A stretch of 39,250 nt of DNA from Zelonia costaricensis (GCA_030849075.1 JASAOO010003310.1:1-39250), one strand, 5' to 3'. Shown: positions 1 through 10,352, numbered from the stretch's first letter. Notes: generated from the sequence alone by a model not told the origin. Translations and numbers: made by a program.

Positions 1-879
1 AGAGCGCCGCCGCAAGCGCCTGTCCCCCTCGCCCTGACGCATTCTCAGCCTTCGACGGCGGAGGGGGACCTGGGCCGCGGCCGAAGCGCCGTAGAAATGC
101 AACGCTCCGTTGAAAACTCAGCACCAGGGCGCCGCACACCCAGCCGCTGCTCGTTTTCGTCTTGCTGGCTCACATTTGTCATCGGCGGCAGCCCGAGCCC
201 GCAGTCGGGACCTGCAGCACACACACACACACAGCACGGGAAGGCAAGGGGTGCGAAACACAAAAAAAAAAAAAATACAGCCGCAGAAGCACGCGCCGCA
301 GCGCACGCACGGGGGACGGAAACAGAGGAGGGGGCGGCTGAGAAAAAAAATGCGCTTGCACCCAGCGCAGTGAAGTCAGCCGCGCGCGCAGGCCTCCACA
401 TCCACAAAACAGGGCCAGGGGCCGTCTACAACACGGAAGGGAGGGTGGCTGCGCGCGCGTAAGGAATACAAAGGACAGGGGAAGTCAAGTCGATAGCGCT
501 TGGGACGCGTAGGTGGGAAAGAGAGACAGAGCGAGGGGGAGAGAGAAAAGACAGCGTGATAACAGAGAAACACACGGGGAGGGGAGAACAGAGTGGAAGC
601 GCTAAGCACCTTGGGCCAGAGGCCGAGGGCGGACCAGAAATCACAAAAACACGCACGCACGCATGAAACACAGTCGACGCAGCGGCCGGGCCGCGCACGC
701 GCACCAAAGGCGGTACAACACGACGCGCGCGCAGCACAGCCTTACCACGCCGCCAACCAGCGGCACAGCACAAACACGCACGCGTTAAAGACGAGACGGG
801 AAGAGATGATCATAGTAGCAAAAGCGAAAGTAAGCACGGCCACGCGCGAGCGCGGGCACGGACGGCAGCAGCGGCACCC
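1..879. other. Non-coding left end, 3' side of the carboxypeptidase gene
   Basis: No open frame here resembles a protein; those present are low-complexity and Arg/Ala/His-rich. On the minus strand this is the region downstream of the carboxypeptidase stop, so it should hold that gene's 3' UTR and polyadenylation zone. It contains a (CA)8 run at 218-233, an A14 run at 262-275 and purine-rich stretches around 515-600. On the minus strand the purine-rich DNA reads as pyrimidine tract, so it could be the splice-acceptor zone of a further minus-strand gene lying to the left of the window. Confidence 0.6.
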
Positions 880-2391
880 TCAGTCCTCGTTGCGCAGGTA
901 GCGGCGCTCCAGATGCGCGCGCAAGTACTTCGTCGTCAGCGGCTCGCCGGTCGCCTTCACCACGACGTCCATCATTGTCGGGTACATGCACCCCACGCTC
1001 CACACCTTCTCGCGCTGCTTCTCCAGGATCGGCGCCATGTCACCGTTGCGGATGCACTTGTCCACCGTGTCGTCGCCGATCTCCTTCCGGATCGTCGCCA
1101 TCAGCTGCGCCGCAAAGATCGAGCCAATCGCGTACCCAGGGAACCCGCCGAAGCCACAGCTCGACCAGTGCACATCCTGCATGCACCCGATGTCGTCGCG
1201 GCCGCACGTGTCGATGCCGAAGTACTCCTTCACCTTGTCCGCCCACGCCTGCGGCACCTGCTCCGGCTCCATCTCTCCGTCCATCAGCGCGCGCTCGATC
1301 TCGAACCGCATGATCACGTGCATTGGATAGCACACCTCGTCCGCCGCAACGCGGATGAAGCCCGGGCGCACCATCTGGTTCATCTTCCGCACGTTCTCCA
1401 CCGTGAATGCCGGCTGGTCGCCCAGGTACTTCTGCAGGTGCGGCGTCATGAACTCCGCAAACGCACCCGACCGCCCAATGATCACCTCACCAAACCGCGA
1501 CTGGCTCTCGTGGATTCCTGCAGAGCGCGCCATGCACACCGGCTGCCCAAGCTTCTCGCGCGGGCCGCACCCCGTCTCGTACCGCGAGTGCCCCGTCTCG
1601 TGGATCGTCGCAAACACAGACTTCTCGTAGTTCTCCTCCGAGTAGTGCGTCGTGATCCGGCTGTCCTCCTTCACCATCCCGGAGAACGGGTGCGGCGCGA
1701 TGTCCAGGCGGCCCTCAGGGTCGTAGCCCCACACCTGCGCAAAGAACCGGCCCGCCGCCTCCTGCGCAGCAATCGGGATCGGCGTCTGCAGCGGCACAAT
1801 AGACGCGTCGATGTCCTTGCGGTTCTCCTGCACCTCGCGGATCAGCGACGGCAGCCACGACTTGATGTCGTTGAAGATCTCCTCGAGCTTCTCCACCGTC
1901 AGGCCCGGTTCAGCAAAGTCCAGCATCGCACCGTACGGTGTCATGCCCGTGTTGGCGGCACGGATGCGAGCCTCCTCGCGGCCGATCTCCACCACCTGCT
2001 TGAAGTACGGCAGAAACATCTGGAAGTCGTTCTTCGCCTTCGCCTTCGCCCACACGCGCTGCGACATGTTCACCACGCGCGCCTTGCGCTGCACAAACTC
2101 ATCCGGGAACATCGTCTCCTCCAAGACGATCCGCTGCATCTCACGGAAGTTCGCGCTCTCCACCTCCGTCATCTCGCCAACCGCGCTCGCCGCATCGCGG
2201 GTCATCGCCTGCACCTCCGGCGACGAGTACATCTGGTGGATGTGGCTCATCAGCACCGCCATCGCCTCGCCACGGGCCTCAGCGCCACACGACGGCATCA
2301 TCACATTTGCATCCCAGTCTGCAAGAGCGGCAAAGTGCTGGAAGCGGTAGGCCTTCTCGAAGACCTCCTCGAGCTTCTTGTACGCCTCCAT
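880..2391 (-). CDS. M32 family metallocarboxypeptidase (thermostable carboxypeptidase 1 type)
   Basis: 503 aa. A zinc carboxypeptidase of peptidase family M32 (clan MA), which removes C-terminal residues from peptides; the trypanosomatid members are cytosolic enzymes of about 500 aa. All family motifs are visible in order: HPF at 234-236, DSRIT at 243-247, the zinc motif HETGH at 264-268, HES at 294-296 (E295 is the expected third ligand), IRVAAD at 346-351 and GCMQDVHW at 402-409. There is no signal peptide or membrane segment. The start at 2391 is the first ATG after a minus-strand acceptor near 2530 and has a good context (CCACCATGG); the open frame extends only four codons further, to a TTG. 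M32 enzymes are rare in eukaryotes outside kinetoplastids. Trypanosomatids carry several paralogues, so I assign no gene number. Confidence 0.95.
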   Translation of the reverse strand: MEAYKKLEEVFEKAYRFQHFAALADWDANVMMPSCGAEARGEAMAVLMSHIHQMYSSPEVQAMTRDAASAVGEMTEVESANFREMQRIVLEETMFPDEFVQRKARVVNMSQRVWAKAKAKNDFQMFLPYFKQVVEIGREEARIRAANTGMTPYGAMLDFAEPGLTVEKLEEIFNDIKSWLPSLIREVQENRKDIDASIVPLQTPIPIAAQEAAGRFFAQVWGYDPEGRLDIAPHPFSGMVKEDSRITTHYSEENYEKSVFATIHETGHSRYETGCGPREKLGQPVCMARSAGIHESQSRFGEVIIGRSGAFAEFMTPHLQKYLGDQPAFTVENVRKMNQMVRPGFIRVAADEVCYPMHVIMRFEIERALMDGEMEPEQVPQAWADKVKEYFGIDTCGRDDIGCMQDVHWSSCGFGGFPGYAIGSIFAAQLMATIRKEIGDDTVDKCIRNGDMAPILEKQREKVWSVGCMYPTMMDVVVKATGEPLTTKYLRAHLERRYLRNED

Positions 2392-3595
2392 GGTGGAGCA
2401 CAAAAACGTGCGATGAGGTTGAAGAACGGAGAGGGGTCTTGCAAGATGCGCTGTTGGCGAAGCCTGTTACTCGTTTTTTTGTTGTTTTTCTGTAGCAGGT
2501 GCAATAATGCTCCGTTGTAGGCGCCTGGTCTGTAAAGGACACGGGAAGGGGGCAGAAAGTGACGCGAGCGGGTCGAGAGGGAAACGGGATGCGGGATAGC
2601 TAGAGTGCTTTGCGGTAGGGGAGAGAGCAGAGACGTTACTAGGGTGATGTGTTGTTGTTTGTGGGTGGGGAGTGCGAGGTTGGAGCAACCCAGGCAGAGA
2701 CGTGTACGTGTCGGAGAGGGGGGGGAAGCGTGTGTATGTGTGCGGGTTGGTGTACGTATTGGTCGTGTGCAGAAGCGCATGCGTTGGTTTCGGTTTGTTG
2801 AGAGGATTAGTTTGCGAGAGCTAAGGGCCGCTGGTGAGGAGCATCTCAGAGGGCCAGGAAGTTGGCAGAGGTGCGGTTCACGGTCACGATTCTGCCACCA
2901 CTCCCCTCAAATAGTGGAGGTTTGGCGCCGACGCCTTGGTCGCGGCGTCGCTCGCAGGTGCGTCAAATCCGCAATTGCCTCACCGTTTGGACGCGCGCTA
3001 GCGCAGCGGAGGGTAAGGAGGACAGGTTGCAACAGTCCGTCCCTTGGACACGGCAAATGTGTGCGGGCAACGACGCCGTTCAAGGAGGTCATTCCCTTCT
3101 GCACAGCCCGCTCGCCATGCAGCGCGGGAGGCGAGCCCCTCTCACGATTGGGCTGTCTTCACAACCCTGTTCTTTTGTTGTGGTTCGCGTTGCCTTTTTC
3201 GCCACTTTTATTCTCCGTCCAACAAGCCGGCCGGCTGCATCGGCTTAATCTCGCTGTTGTTTTTTTTCGGAGCGAGTTTGCCAAACAAGCATGCACACAC
3301 ATACACGCATCGCAGACACGGCGCGGAAGGGGGAAGACTGCAGCGGCGGAGAGCAGCAGGACCCGCCAGAGGCGAGAATCGACTTCGAGACAACGCGTAG
3401 ACGGAGCACTCAAGCACGCGCACTCTTGCTTTGTCAAAGTGTCGATACGACCCCTACCCCGCCCCCTCCCCCTCCAACGGGCCACCACAGCTCACGTGGA
3501 TACCCTCGCGGCAACCCGTGCGTGTGTGTGTGTGTGTGTGCGTGGCGCTGCTGTCAGCAGTGCGCGTCGCGTTGGCTCGAAAGACGCATCTGCGG
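2392..3595. other. Intergenic region between carboxypeptidase and STRAP-like genes
   Basis: 1.2 kb between two minus-strand genes. It should hold the carboxypeptidase 5' UTR on the right side of its start and the 3' UTR of the STRAP-like gene at the far end. The open frames here are not protein-like. A (GT)n run lies at 3522-3540, just beyond the STRAP stop. I see no RNA gene. Confidence 0.55.
2530..2602 (-). promoter_or_regulatory. Candidate trans-splice acceptor for the carboxypeptidase mRNA
   Basis: On the minus strand, a pyrimidine-rich stretch (purines on the plus strand, 2532-2602) ends in AG at plus positions 2531-2530. No minus-strand ATG lies between it and 2391, giving a 5' UTR of about 140 nt. 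The tract is interrupted, so confidence is moderate. Confidence 0.4.
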
Positions 3596-4561
3596 CTACG
3601 CGTCGGTGTCGTACTTTTCGATGATCTCGTGCGAGGGCCACACCCGCACCATGCCGTCCTCGGCGCCGGAGGCGTACGAGTTGCCGTCCGGGGCCCAGCG
3701 AATGTGGAAGACCGGACCGTGGTGGCCACGGTTTGACTCCACCTCTGCGCCGTCGAGCGTGAACTCTTTCGCCTTGAGCTTCGACCCGGCTGCCACGCGC
3801 TGCCCGTCAGGCGAGAGAGAGGCGCACTCGACGTCCTCGGCGGTGGTGAAGCTGCTCTTTACTTCGAGCGACACCGTGTCGATGAAGCTGATGCTCTTCT
3901 CATGTGCGGCAACGATGGCGTGGCGGTGCGTGTACTCGACAAAGTTGAGTCCGGTGATCTCACGCCGCAGGTACGGGCCAGAGGTGTCGCGCAGATCCCA
4001 CTTCATGATGACGTTCTCGCACGCCGTCACCATGGTGTTCGAGTCCAGGAAGTACGTCGACTTGACGTTGGTGGCGTCGGGGCTGCCAAAGGACAGCGGC
4101 TCGGCGTCGTAGCGGTTTGCGTCGTAGATGCGGATGTTGCCGTCAAAGCAGCCCGTTGCGATGCGCTGGTCCATCCAGTCGCACGACTTGATGTACTTCG
4201 GATGGCTCCAGACGTGCAGCTTCTTGCCCGTGAGCGCGTCCCATACCATGGCTGAGTAATCGCCACTGCCTGTCACGAGGCGGGTGGCGCCGGTGTTGAA
4301 GGCGGAGCAGAACACTGCGCCCTTGTGGCCCTCGAACGTGCCCACCCAGTCCCCAGTCTGACCGTTACGGAGCATCGGCTTGGCGTCGTGGCACGACGTG
4401 ACGAACCAGAAGGTGCCATCGATAATATCGCTGTAATTGATATGACACACAGGGCGGGTGTGCCCAGAGCAGATCTTGACCTTGGTGATGTCGGCAACGC
4501 CGTTGTCGGCCGCCGGGGCCGCCGGAGCGACCTTGCTCGTTGGGGCCACGTACTTGCTCAT
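3596..4561 (-). CDS. STRAP: STRAP-like WD40 repeat protein
   Basis: 321 aa, a seven-bladed WD40 propeller. The order and wording of the blades follow serine-threonine kinase receptor-associated protein (STRAP/UNRIP): SGHTRPV at 32-38, KPMLRNGQTGDW at 61-72, EGHKGAV at 77-83, VWD at 106-108, the IRIYD blade near 143-147, GHHGPVF at 279-285 and SGAEDGMVRVW at 298-308. Animal STRAP is a scaffold that joins the SMN complex and the cap-independent translation factor UNR; its trypanosomatid role is not evident from sequence. It is slightly shorter than animal STRAP (about 350 aa) because the acidic C-terminal tail is missing. eIF3i is the nearest alternative, but the KPMLR/TGDW signature favours STRAP. 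The start at 4561 is the first ATG after a clear acceptor at 4609. Confidence 0.88.
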   Translation of the reverse strand: MSKYVAPTSKVAPAAPAADNGVADITKVKICSGHTRPVCHINYSDIIDGTFWFVTSCHDAKPMLRNGQTGDWVGTFEGHKGAVFCSAFNTGATRLVTGSGDYSAMVWDALTGKKLHVWSHPKYIKSCDWMDQRIATGCFDGNIRIYDANRYDAEPLSFGSPDATNVKSTYFLDSNTMVTACENVIMKWDLRDTSGPYLRREITGLNFVEYTHRHAIVAAHEKSISFIDTVSLEVKSSFTTAEDVECASLSPDGQRVAAGSKLKAKEFTLDGAEVESNRGHHGPVFHIRWAPDGNSYASGAEDGMVRVWPSHEIIEKYDTDA

Positions 4562-5731
4562 CGCCGATGCCGCGGTGTATGGCCAACGGGTGCACGAGCG
4601 AGGCGTCACTGTCCGGAAACAAAAACCACAAAAAAGGCGGACAGTTCGGGAGCTCAGCGACTCAATTTCGTTGTCGAGCTGGGAAAGCGCGTGGAAGCAG
4701 AACGGAGAAAAAGGCCGCACGTGTCTCCTGTGTGGATGTGCAGTGCTACCTTCGCGAGTTTGATGAGCACGGCAACAAATGTTTCAGTGTTGTCAGGTGA
4801 ACGCACCGCGACGCAGTGAACGAGGATCGGTGAGGACGTAAAGTGGGGCGCAGAAGATGTTTGAGGTGGGGAGTGCACCGCTCTCGGCGACTATTCGACG
4901 GCATAGCAGCCCTGAAAGGCGCCGTCTCCCTTCTCACACAAGGTGAGTATTTCCCTCGCGAGAGAGCGGAGCCGTTCACGCCCTCCCTCTACCCATTTGG
5001 TGGAAGAGTTCGAGAAGGAGGCGAGGTTCTCTATCCACGATGCCGGAGAGCGAGTGCGTCGCTGGCGGCATCTCAAGACAGGCGAAGGAGGAGAGCGGTC
5101 GCTTGCCCCCAACACCGTCCCCCGCCATCAGCCCATTGGTGGCTTCGGGGGGAAGGGGCCCCACACCGCGCCTCACCGAGTCAGTTGCTCTCCGTGCTTC
5201 ATCTTTCGCCTCATCTCGCCTCCTCTCTGGTTCTCATGGGAAACGCCGCCGCACACGGATCGAAGAAGGGGATGCGTCTGGTGGCTGGTTTCGTTAATCT
5301 CTTAGCCTACACACTGCCCAGCACCACACAAATTACCGCACCATAAGAAGAGGGAGGAGCTCTGGCCACGCAACGGTCTCCGACTCGCCTCTGCGCGTCT
5401 GCAGGCCAGCTTGGCATTGCAGAGATGCTGACACGCGCTCGTCGACGCCCGCCGCGGTGATCGACGGAATCGTTGTCTGTAACGTGTATGAAACATGTAG
5501 AAACAAGTAAAGAAACGCCTTTCCCGCTGTTGACCTTTCCGCAACAGCCCGACGCTCTATTGACGGGAGCTCGCAGCCGCACACACACACACACACAGAG
5601 ACAGCGAGAGCTGGTACAAACAAGCGAGAGGGGAAAGGGGGAGCAGCCCACTTTGCGTGCGCTACTGTGGTCTCTCGAAGCACCTGGAAAAAAAAAGGCA
5701 GCCAACGGCAAACACGCCGTGGCTCTGTCTA
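4562..5731. other. Intergenic region between STRAP-like and CCT-beta genes
   Basis: 1.17 kb separating two minus-strand genes. The right part is 3' UTR of CCT-beta and the left part is the 5' region of the STRAP-like gene. It contains a (CA)9 run at 5580-5597 and low-complexity purine stretches. No credible gene or structured RNA was recognised. Confidence 0.55.
4609..4640 (-). promoter_or_regulatory. Candidate trans-splice acceptor for the STRAP-like mRNA
   Basis: The plus-strand purine block 4614-4640, with A5 and A6 runs, reads as a pyrimidine tract on the minus strand and is followed by AG at plus 4610-4609. No minus-strand ATG intervenes before 4561, so the 5' UTR would be about 47 nt. 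Confidence 0.5.
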
Positions 5732-7321
5732 TTACTGAGTGCGCTGGCGCGGCACGGCGCGCAGGACGTCGTCCACGCGCAAAATCATCTCGGCCGCCTC
5801 CGAGGCGTATGCCACGACGGAGCTCTTGACCTTGAAGGACTCAGTGATGCCGAGTGCTTTCACGTCAGCGATGTCGCCGCGAATGACGTCGATGCCGAAG
5901 GACTTGTGGCCCTGGTAGTGCTCCGCTTGCAGGCGCGTGACAAGGTCATTGCTGTCGAGGCCGGCGTTGTCGGCGATGATGGCCGGCAGGGTGCGCAGCG
6001 CCGTCGCAAACGCCATCATAGCGAGCTGTTTCTTGCCAGCCATCGCCTTCGCGCTCTCCTCCACCGCGTTCGCCATGAGGAACTCCGAGCAGCCAGCGCC
6101 GAGCACCGTGCGCGTCTCCTTCACCGTCTCGGAGATGACGCAAACGGCGTCGTGGATCGAGCGCTCCGCCTCGTCGAGGATGTGGCGCGACGCGCCGCGG
6201 AGCACAATGGTGCACGCCTCGCCCTTGGAAAGGCCCGAGAAGCGAATCACCGTGCCCTCGCCGATCATGATCTCGTCGATGAGCTCGGCAAAGCCGTACT
6301 TCACGTTGGCGGTATCCTCGAACGTGGAGACGACATCGGCGTCGAGGGCCTTGGCGAGACGCTCGATGCCGTCGAAATCGGCGTGCTCGATGGCCATGAC
6401 ACCGTGCTGCGCGAAGATCTCCTCTGGGTAGTTGTAGATGAGCTGGCGGTTGATGAAGCAGTTGATGTTGTGGTTGATGATCTTCATGCACTTCGACTTC
6501 ATCTTTGCCTTCTCGGACGCCTCGACCTCGGCCAGTTGAGAGATGCTGTCGACGTTCACCTTTGCGCCAAAGATCTTGATCTTGTCCGTGTCCATCGGAG
6601 TGTTGGCGACAAGAATCTTAGCGTTCTCGAGGCGGCGCGGCTGGCCGATGCCGATCTTCTTGTCAAGGAGGAAGCCCGGCTCCAGGTAGCTGTCGCGCAG
6701 CGTGCCGCCCAGCTTCTTCATGATGTTGATCATCTCAAGGTTGCCGCTACCCTTCAGGCGGAGCACGGCATCCACGCACAGCTTCGCAAAGTGGTCCGAC
6801 TCCACCGTGATGATCTTCGAGCTGAGCGTCGTCTTGGCAATTCGAATGAGGTCCTCGTAGAAGAGCTTTTCGTCCGCACCGTGGTCCTCTGCGGAGTCGG
6901 CCAGCGCCTTCTGTGCAATCGTGGTGGCCATGCGGTAGCCCTCAATGATGGTCTGCGGATGAATAGACTGATCCAGCAGCTTCTCGGCGTTGCGAAGCAG
7001 CTCACCCGCGAAGACAGTCACGCTCGTCGTGCCGTCACCGACCTCGTCGTCCTGTGTCTTGCTCATGTCGATCAGAATCTTCGCTGCCGGGTTGTCCATA
7101 AACAGCGACTTGAGGATCGTAGCGCCGTCGTTGGTGACACGCACGGACTGGGTGCGGTCCATGCCTTGCAAAATCTTGTCCATGCCCTTCGGCCCCAGCG
7201 TCGTCTTCACAATATCGGCAACCGAGACGGCGCCCATGATATTCATCAGGCGCGCCCGCTCACCCTTCTCTTCCGACGCGCCCTGGCGCAGGACCTGCGA
7301 GGCCTGGTTTGCAAAAAACAT
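5732..7321 (-). CDS. CCT2: T-complex protein 1 subunit beta (CCT-beta chaperonin)
   Basis: 529 aa, the usual length for a CCT subunit. It is one of eight paralogous subunits of the cytosolic group II chaperonin TRiC/CCT, which folds actin, tubulins and other proteins in an ATP-driven double ring. ATP-binding motifs are TLGPKGMDK at 41-49, VTNDGATIL at 62-70 and GDGTT at 95-99. The beta subunit is identified by stretches typical of CCT2: [48 protein letters not shown] and LGITESF. The open frame continues upstream to 7408, but those 29 codons begin with TTG and contain no ATG. The acceptor at 7464 leaves 7321 as the first ATG, so the shorter form is preferred. Tubulin folding is a likely heavy duty in a flagellate. 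Confidence 0.96.
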   Translation of the reverse strand: MFFANQASQVLRQGASEEKGERARLMNIMGAVSVADIVKTTLGPKGMDKILQGMDRTQSVRVTNDGATILKSLFMDNPAAKILIDMSKTQDDEVGDGTTSVTVFAGELLRNAEKLLDQSIHPQTIIEGYRMATTIAQKALADSAEDHGADEKLFYEDLIRIAKTTLSSKIITVESDHFAKLCVDAVLRLKGSGNLEMINIMKKLGGTLRDSYLEPGFLLDKKIGIGQPRRLENAKILVANTPMDTDKIKIFGAKVNVDSISQLAEVEASEKAKMKSKCMKIINHNINCFINRQLIYNYPEEIFAQHGVMAIEHADFDGIERLAKALDADVVSTFEDTANVKYGFAELIDEIMIGEGTVIRFSGLSKGEACTIVLRGASRHILDEAERSIHDAVCVISETVKETRTVLGAGCSEFLMANAVEESAKAMAGKKQLAMMAFATALRTLPAIIADNAGLDSNDLVTRLQAEHYQGHKSFGIDVIRGDIADVKALGITESFKVKSSVVAYASEAAEMILRVDDVLRAVPRQRTQ

Positions 7322-8449
7322 CTTTTCGCGGCGTTCGTGCAAACAGAGGTTTTCTTTCGTTAAAGAAAGAGTGGTGCCGCCGTACTTCTTTTCGAGCGGA
7401 AAGGCCAATTCCGTAGAGTAATGCGGGAGGTGAACGGTTATGTGAAGAAAGGCGCGGCGCTTTCTTGATTCAATTCAAAAAAAAAAAGGTTGAACTATGT
7501 GTTTGGACGGATCGGCGGATATTGCGAGAGTTTTTTTTTGTTGGTTTGATCACCGCCGCCGCGTTGGTGTGCGAGAAATAGTGCGTCAGAAGGGTTAGTG
7601 TCGCATTGGTAATTGCAGAAGCAAGGCATCAAAAGTGCGGTTGTGTTCCCTATATCTTTAGTGAGCCCGTATCAGTCTTGTAAACACCGCAAAAGCTGGT
7701 TGGAAGGCAAGCACGTGCTCTGTCTCTGCAAGCCTCTCATCTTTTCTTTTGTTCCCCTCCTGTGTGCCCGACCAGATGGAGGAGAAAAAAAAGCTACAAC
7801 GCAGGCTGTTTAAGTGACATTTTTTTTTTTCGTCAAATCATTTGTTTTTTTGCTCTTAGTTTGTACTTCCTTTTTGCGTGTGTTCGACCGTACAGAAGGA
7901 AGATATATCGATACATATATATCTCTGTAAAAGCTGACCCTTAGTGTGTGAGCAGACAAGCGGCGAGCACTCTTCTGAATAGAGAAAGAAAAAATGAGCG
8001 TTTGTGCGCTCATCATCGCTCTTCATTGTGCGCATCAGAGCGCTAGGTGCGTTTCCTCAAAGAGCACACCCCGTGTTTCTCCCTGACATGTGCCGCGAGT
8101 GTTAATCCTCTCTCTCGCTCTTTTGGCCTCTCGCCTTTTTGGCATTCCTGCAATGCTCACTCGCACGGGCGGTATTGAAGAGAGCATAGAACGGTCGCCC
8201 GCGGCGACGCGCACGCTCGAAGCCCAGAAACTGCACTGTTGTGAGGAGGACCAGCCAGGTGGCCGCGCAGGTTGATAGTGCAGGCATCCCTGAAAAAGAG
8301 CAACAAACTGAGTGAGTTTCGACGATCACAAGGAAACCAGGAGAAAAAAAACAGAAGAGAAGACAGAGCCTCAGCACGATACGGTAGCTTGCAATTCAAT
8401 TGACACCGGAGTACCGTTCAAGGGCAGTGTGGAGTAAAAGCGCTGAGGT
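7322..8449. other. Intergenic region between CCT-beta and zinc transporter genes, with an AT-rich island
   Basis: 1.13 kb. The stretch about 7800-7950 is strikingly AT-rich for this genome, with T runs and an AT-alternating block around 7904-7923 (GATATATCGATACATATATATC). It lies in the 3' region of the zinc transporter, upstream of CCT-beta. No protein-like frame was found; a 66-codon plus-strand frame at 7613 is antisense to the transcription direction and lacks any protein character. Confidence 0.55.
7464..7487 (-). promoter_or_regulatory. Candidate trans-splice acceptor for the CCT-beta mRNA
   Basis: A11 on the plus strand (7477-7487) is a T11 tract on the minus strand, followed by the first AG at plus 7465-7464. 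There is no minus-strand ATG between here and 7321. The predicted 5' UTR is about 142 nt. This site decides the start codon of the gene. Confidence 0.55.
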
Positions 8450-10285
8450 TTACTCAAGGTGCACAACAACGCTTACACTGTGCGCGTCCAGGTGCCGCAG
8501 CATGTGCGCTGTGACAACATCAATGATGCGCGTCCTGGCGCCGTTGTAGTCCACGTTGCCGCGCATTTTCCCTGCCACCGCGCAGATGGTAAGCTCACGC
8601 GGCGGGGTTGCATGCGTCCAAATTCGCGGCGTCTCGACATCTTGCAGAAGTGCAGTTTCAAGGATAGCCCCGCGCAGCTCATCTGAGTAGTTCTTTCCGT
8701 GCTCGGGTGCCGAAAGAAGGAGCACCTTCCCCGTTTCCTCCAAAAGTGGCAACGCCGAGAGTAAAATGAGCACCGCACTCATGGCACTGCAAATCGGGTC
8801 AGCAACCCATAGCCCAAAAAGGTAAATGAGAATGCTTGAGATGATGACGCTGACGCTGCCAAGCAAGTCGGCAAGAATGTGCAAATAGACCCCTCGCATG
8901 TTGTGATCGACATGGCCACCGCCACCCTCACCATGGGAGTGCGAGTGGCTGTGTCCGTGAGAGTCGTGAAAAAAGACCACGCCAACGATGTTCACCGCCA
9001 GCCCAATGACGGAAACAAGTAGCAGGTACGGGCCCTCGATTTCGGGCGGGTCCAGGATGCGCTGGATAGACTCGACAGTGACGTAAAGCGCAATGAAGAG
9101 AAGAAGAATGCCGTTGACAAAACCGCCAAACACTTCAAACCGGGCATAGCCAAACGGGTGTGTTTTTTCATCTGGCCGCCACGACGAGGCGTGCGCGGCG
9201 TACAGGCCAATCGCAATCGACGTCCCGTCTAGCATCATGTGAAACGAGTCGGAAATTAAGCCGAGCGAGTTGACTGCTACACCGTAAATGAACTCCAAAA
9301 ACATAATTGCCACCGTGAGGAGCAGAAAAATGAAAAGCTTTCGCTCCCGTGAGTTGGACAGCAGACTCGCCACGACGCCGCCGTCTTCGCGGTGCTGCCT
9401 GGTCTTCTTGAACATCTGTGCTGGGTCAAAGGCGGAGCCGGCCGCCGAAGACAGCGTGGCGTCTGTGAAGGCGAGCCCTCTATGCGCAACAACAATAAGA
9501 CCCGTGCAAGTAATCCAGGCAAGCGGCTCCTTTCCCCAGGCTGGCGGAAATACGGAAACGCCGCAAACCCCTCCCGTGGCAGCGATGGCGAGAAGGCTTG
9601 CTATGAGAGGAGCAGGACGAGCCTGTAGCGAGATGCCCGCGCCGGCGCAGCAGGCAAGAATCAACGCTGCGATGCAGAAAGTGACGAGAAGCACCACCTC
9701 GTTTTCGGCTGCCACTTTCGACTGGAGCAGGGTGGCAATAAAGCCAATGAGGGCGAGTATCACGGCGGCAAACAGGAATGCCGGGTGCTCGGCGTCTCTC
9801 AGGACATCCGTGGTGGAGATATGCACGGCGACGATAGCACACAGCACGCCAGCTGCGCCGAAGAGCGCGGACGGGGGCGTCGTTTGCCCGGGATCTGACG
9901 TGACGACGAGCAGAACGCAGGCAGCTACTGTGCAGATAACTTTGTAAATGCGCGCGCTACGCCGGCTGCGTGAAATTGGGTAGACGCCTGCCGCGCACGC
10001 GCATGCCAACGTAAAGCGCACCGCGCCAAGTGTCGCAAGAGCGTAGCAACCGCAAAGGAAAAAAAGCGCGACTGCGCCAATAGAAAGCACGCGACTGCGT
10101 TGTTGCGGCCCTTCGCGCGCGGTATTCTTGAAGCGAAGAGCCCGCGGCAAGCGGGCGAGGTACGTCAGAACGGCGGCAAAGGCGCCCCACCACGGCACGC
10201 TAGTGCCTGACGCAGTTATGGAGCGATAGGTGACAACGAGACATGCCGCAGCCGCTAGGCAAAGAAGAGGCGCTGACAGCTGCAT
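8450..10285 (-). CDS. ZnT5/Msc2-type zinc transporter (cation diffusion facilitator)
   Basis: 611 aa, integral membrane. The C-terminal half (about 316-611) is a complete cation diffusion facilitator: six membrane segments, the metal site pairs H349/D353 (SFHMMLD) and H469/D473 (HILAD), and a His-rich cytosolic loop at about 440-461 (HGHSHSHSHG). The wording (GLISDSFHMMLDG, GYARFEVFGGFVNG, MRGVYLHILADLLGSV, VADPICS) matches the ZnT5/ZnT7/Msc2 branch, which loads zinc into the early secretory pathway in exchange for protons. The N-terminal half (1-270) adds roughly eight to ten hydrophobic segments, the hallmark of ZnT5 and yeast Msc2. Those proteins work as heterodimers with a ZnT6/Zrg17-type partner; no partner is visible here. 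It is the first gene of the minus-strand cluster next to the strand switch. The start is the first ATG in frame. Confidence 0.9.
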   Translation of the reverse strand: MQLSAPLLCLAAAACLVVTYRSITASGTSVPWWGAFAAVLTYLARLPRALRFKNTAREGPQQRSRVLSIGAVALFFLCGCYALATLGAVRFTLACACAAGVYPISRSRRSARIYKVICTVAACVLLVVTSDPGQTTPPSALFGAAGVLCAIVAVHISTTDVLRDAEHPAFLFAAVILALIGFIATLLQSKVAAENEVVLLVTFCIAALILACCAGAGISLQARPAPLIASLLAIAATGGVCGVSVFPPAWGKEPLAWITCTGLIVVAHRGLAFTDATLSSAAGSAFDPAQMFKKTRQHREDGGVVASLLSNSRERKLFIFLLLTVAIMFLEFIYGVAVNSLGLISDSFHMMLDGTSIAIGLYAAHASSWRPDEKTHPFGYARFEVFGGFVNGILLLFIALYVTVESIQRILDPPEIEGPYLLLVSVIGLAVNIVGVVFFHDSHGHSHSHSHGEGGGGHVDHNMRGVYLHILADLLGSVSVIISSILIYLFGLWVADPICSAMSAVLILLSALPLLEETGKVLLLSAPEHGKNYSDELRGAILETALLQDVETPRIWTHATPPRELTICAVAGKMRGNVDYNGARTRIIDVVTAHMLRHLDAHSVSVVVHLE

Positions 10286-10307
10286 TTACTGTGAGTGGTG
10301 TAGAGCT

Positions 10308-10352
10308 CTGTGCGGTAAGGTACGTGACGGGAAGAGCAAGGGTCAGGAAAGT
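10308..10352 (-). promoter_or_regulatory. Candidate trans-splice acceptor for the zinc transporter mRNA
   Basis: The purine-rich plus-strand block 10310-10352 reads as a weak pyrimidine tract on the minus strand, with AG at plus 10309-10308. No ATG lies between it and 10285. The tract is poor compared with the other genes, so this is tentative. Confidence 0.3.

Noticed and set aside
913..2520. 535-codon plus-strand frame opposite the carboxypeptidase
   Set aside because: It is a mirror of a GC-rich coding gene: Arg/His/Leu-rich, without domains, and against the direction of transcription. The M32 motifs on the minus strand are complete.
2605..3624. 339-codon plus-strand frame between the carboxypeptidase and STRAP-like genes
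   Set aside because: Against the transcription direction, made of repeats and Cys/Arg-rich nonsense; no domain.
5657..7363. 568-codon plus-strand frame opposite CCT-beta
   Set aside because: Antisense shadow produced by high GC at third positions; composition is Leu/Val/Asp/His/Arg without protein features.
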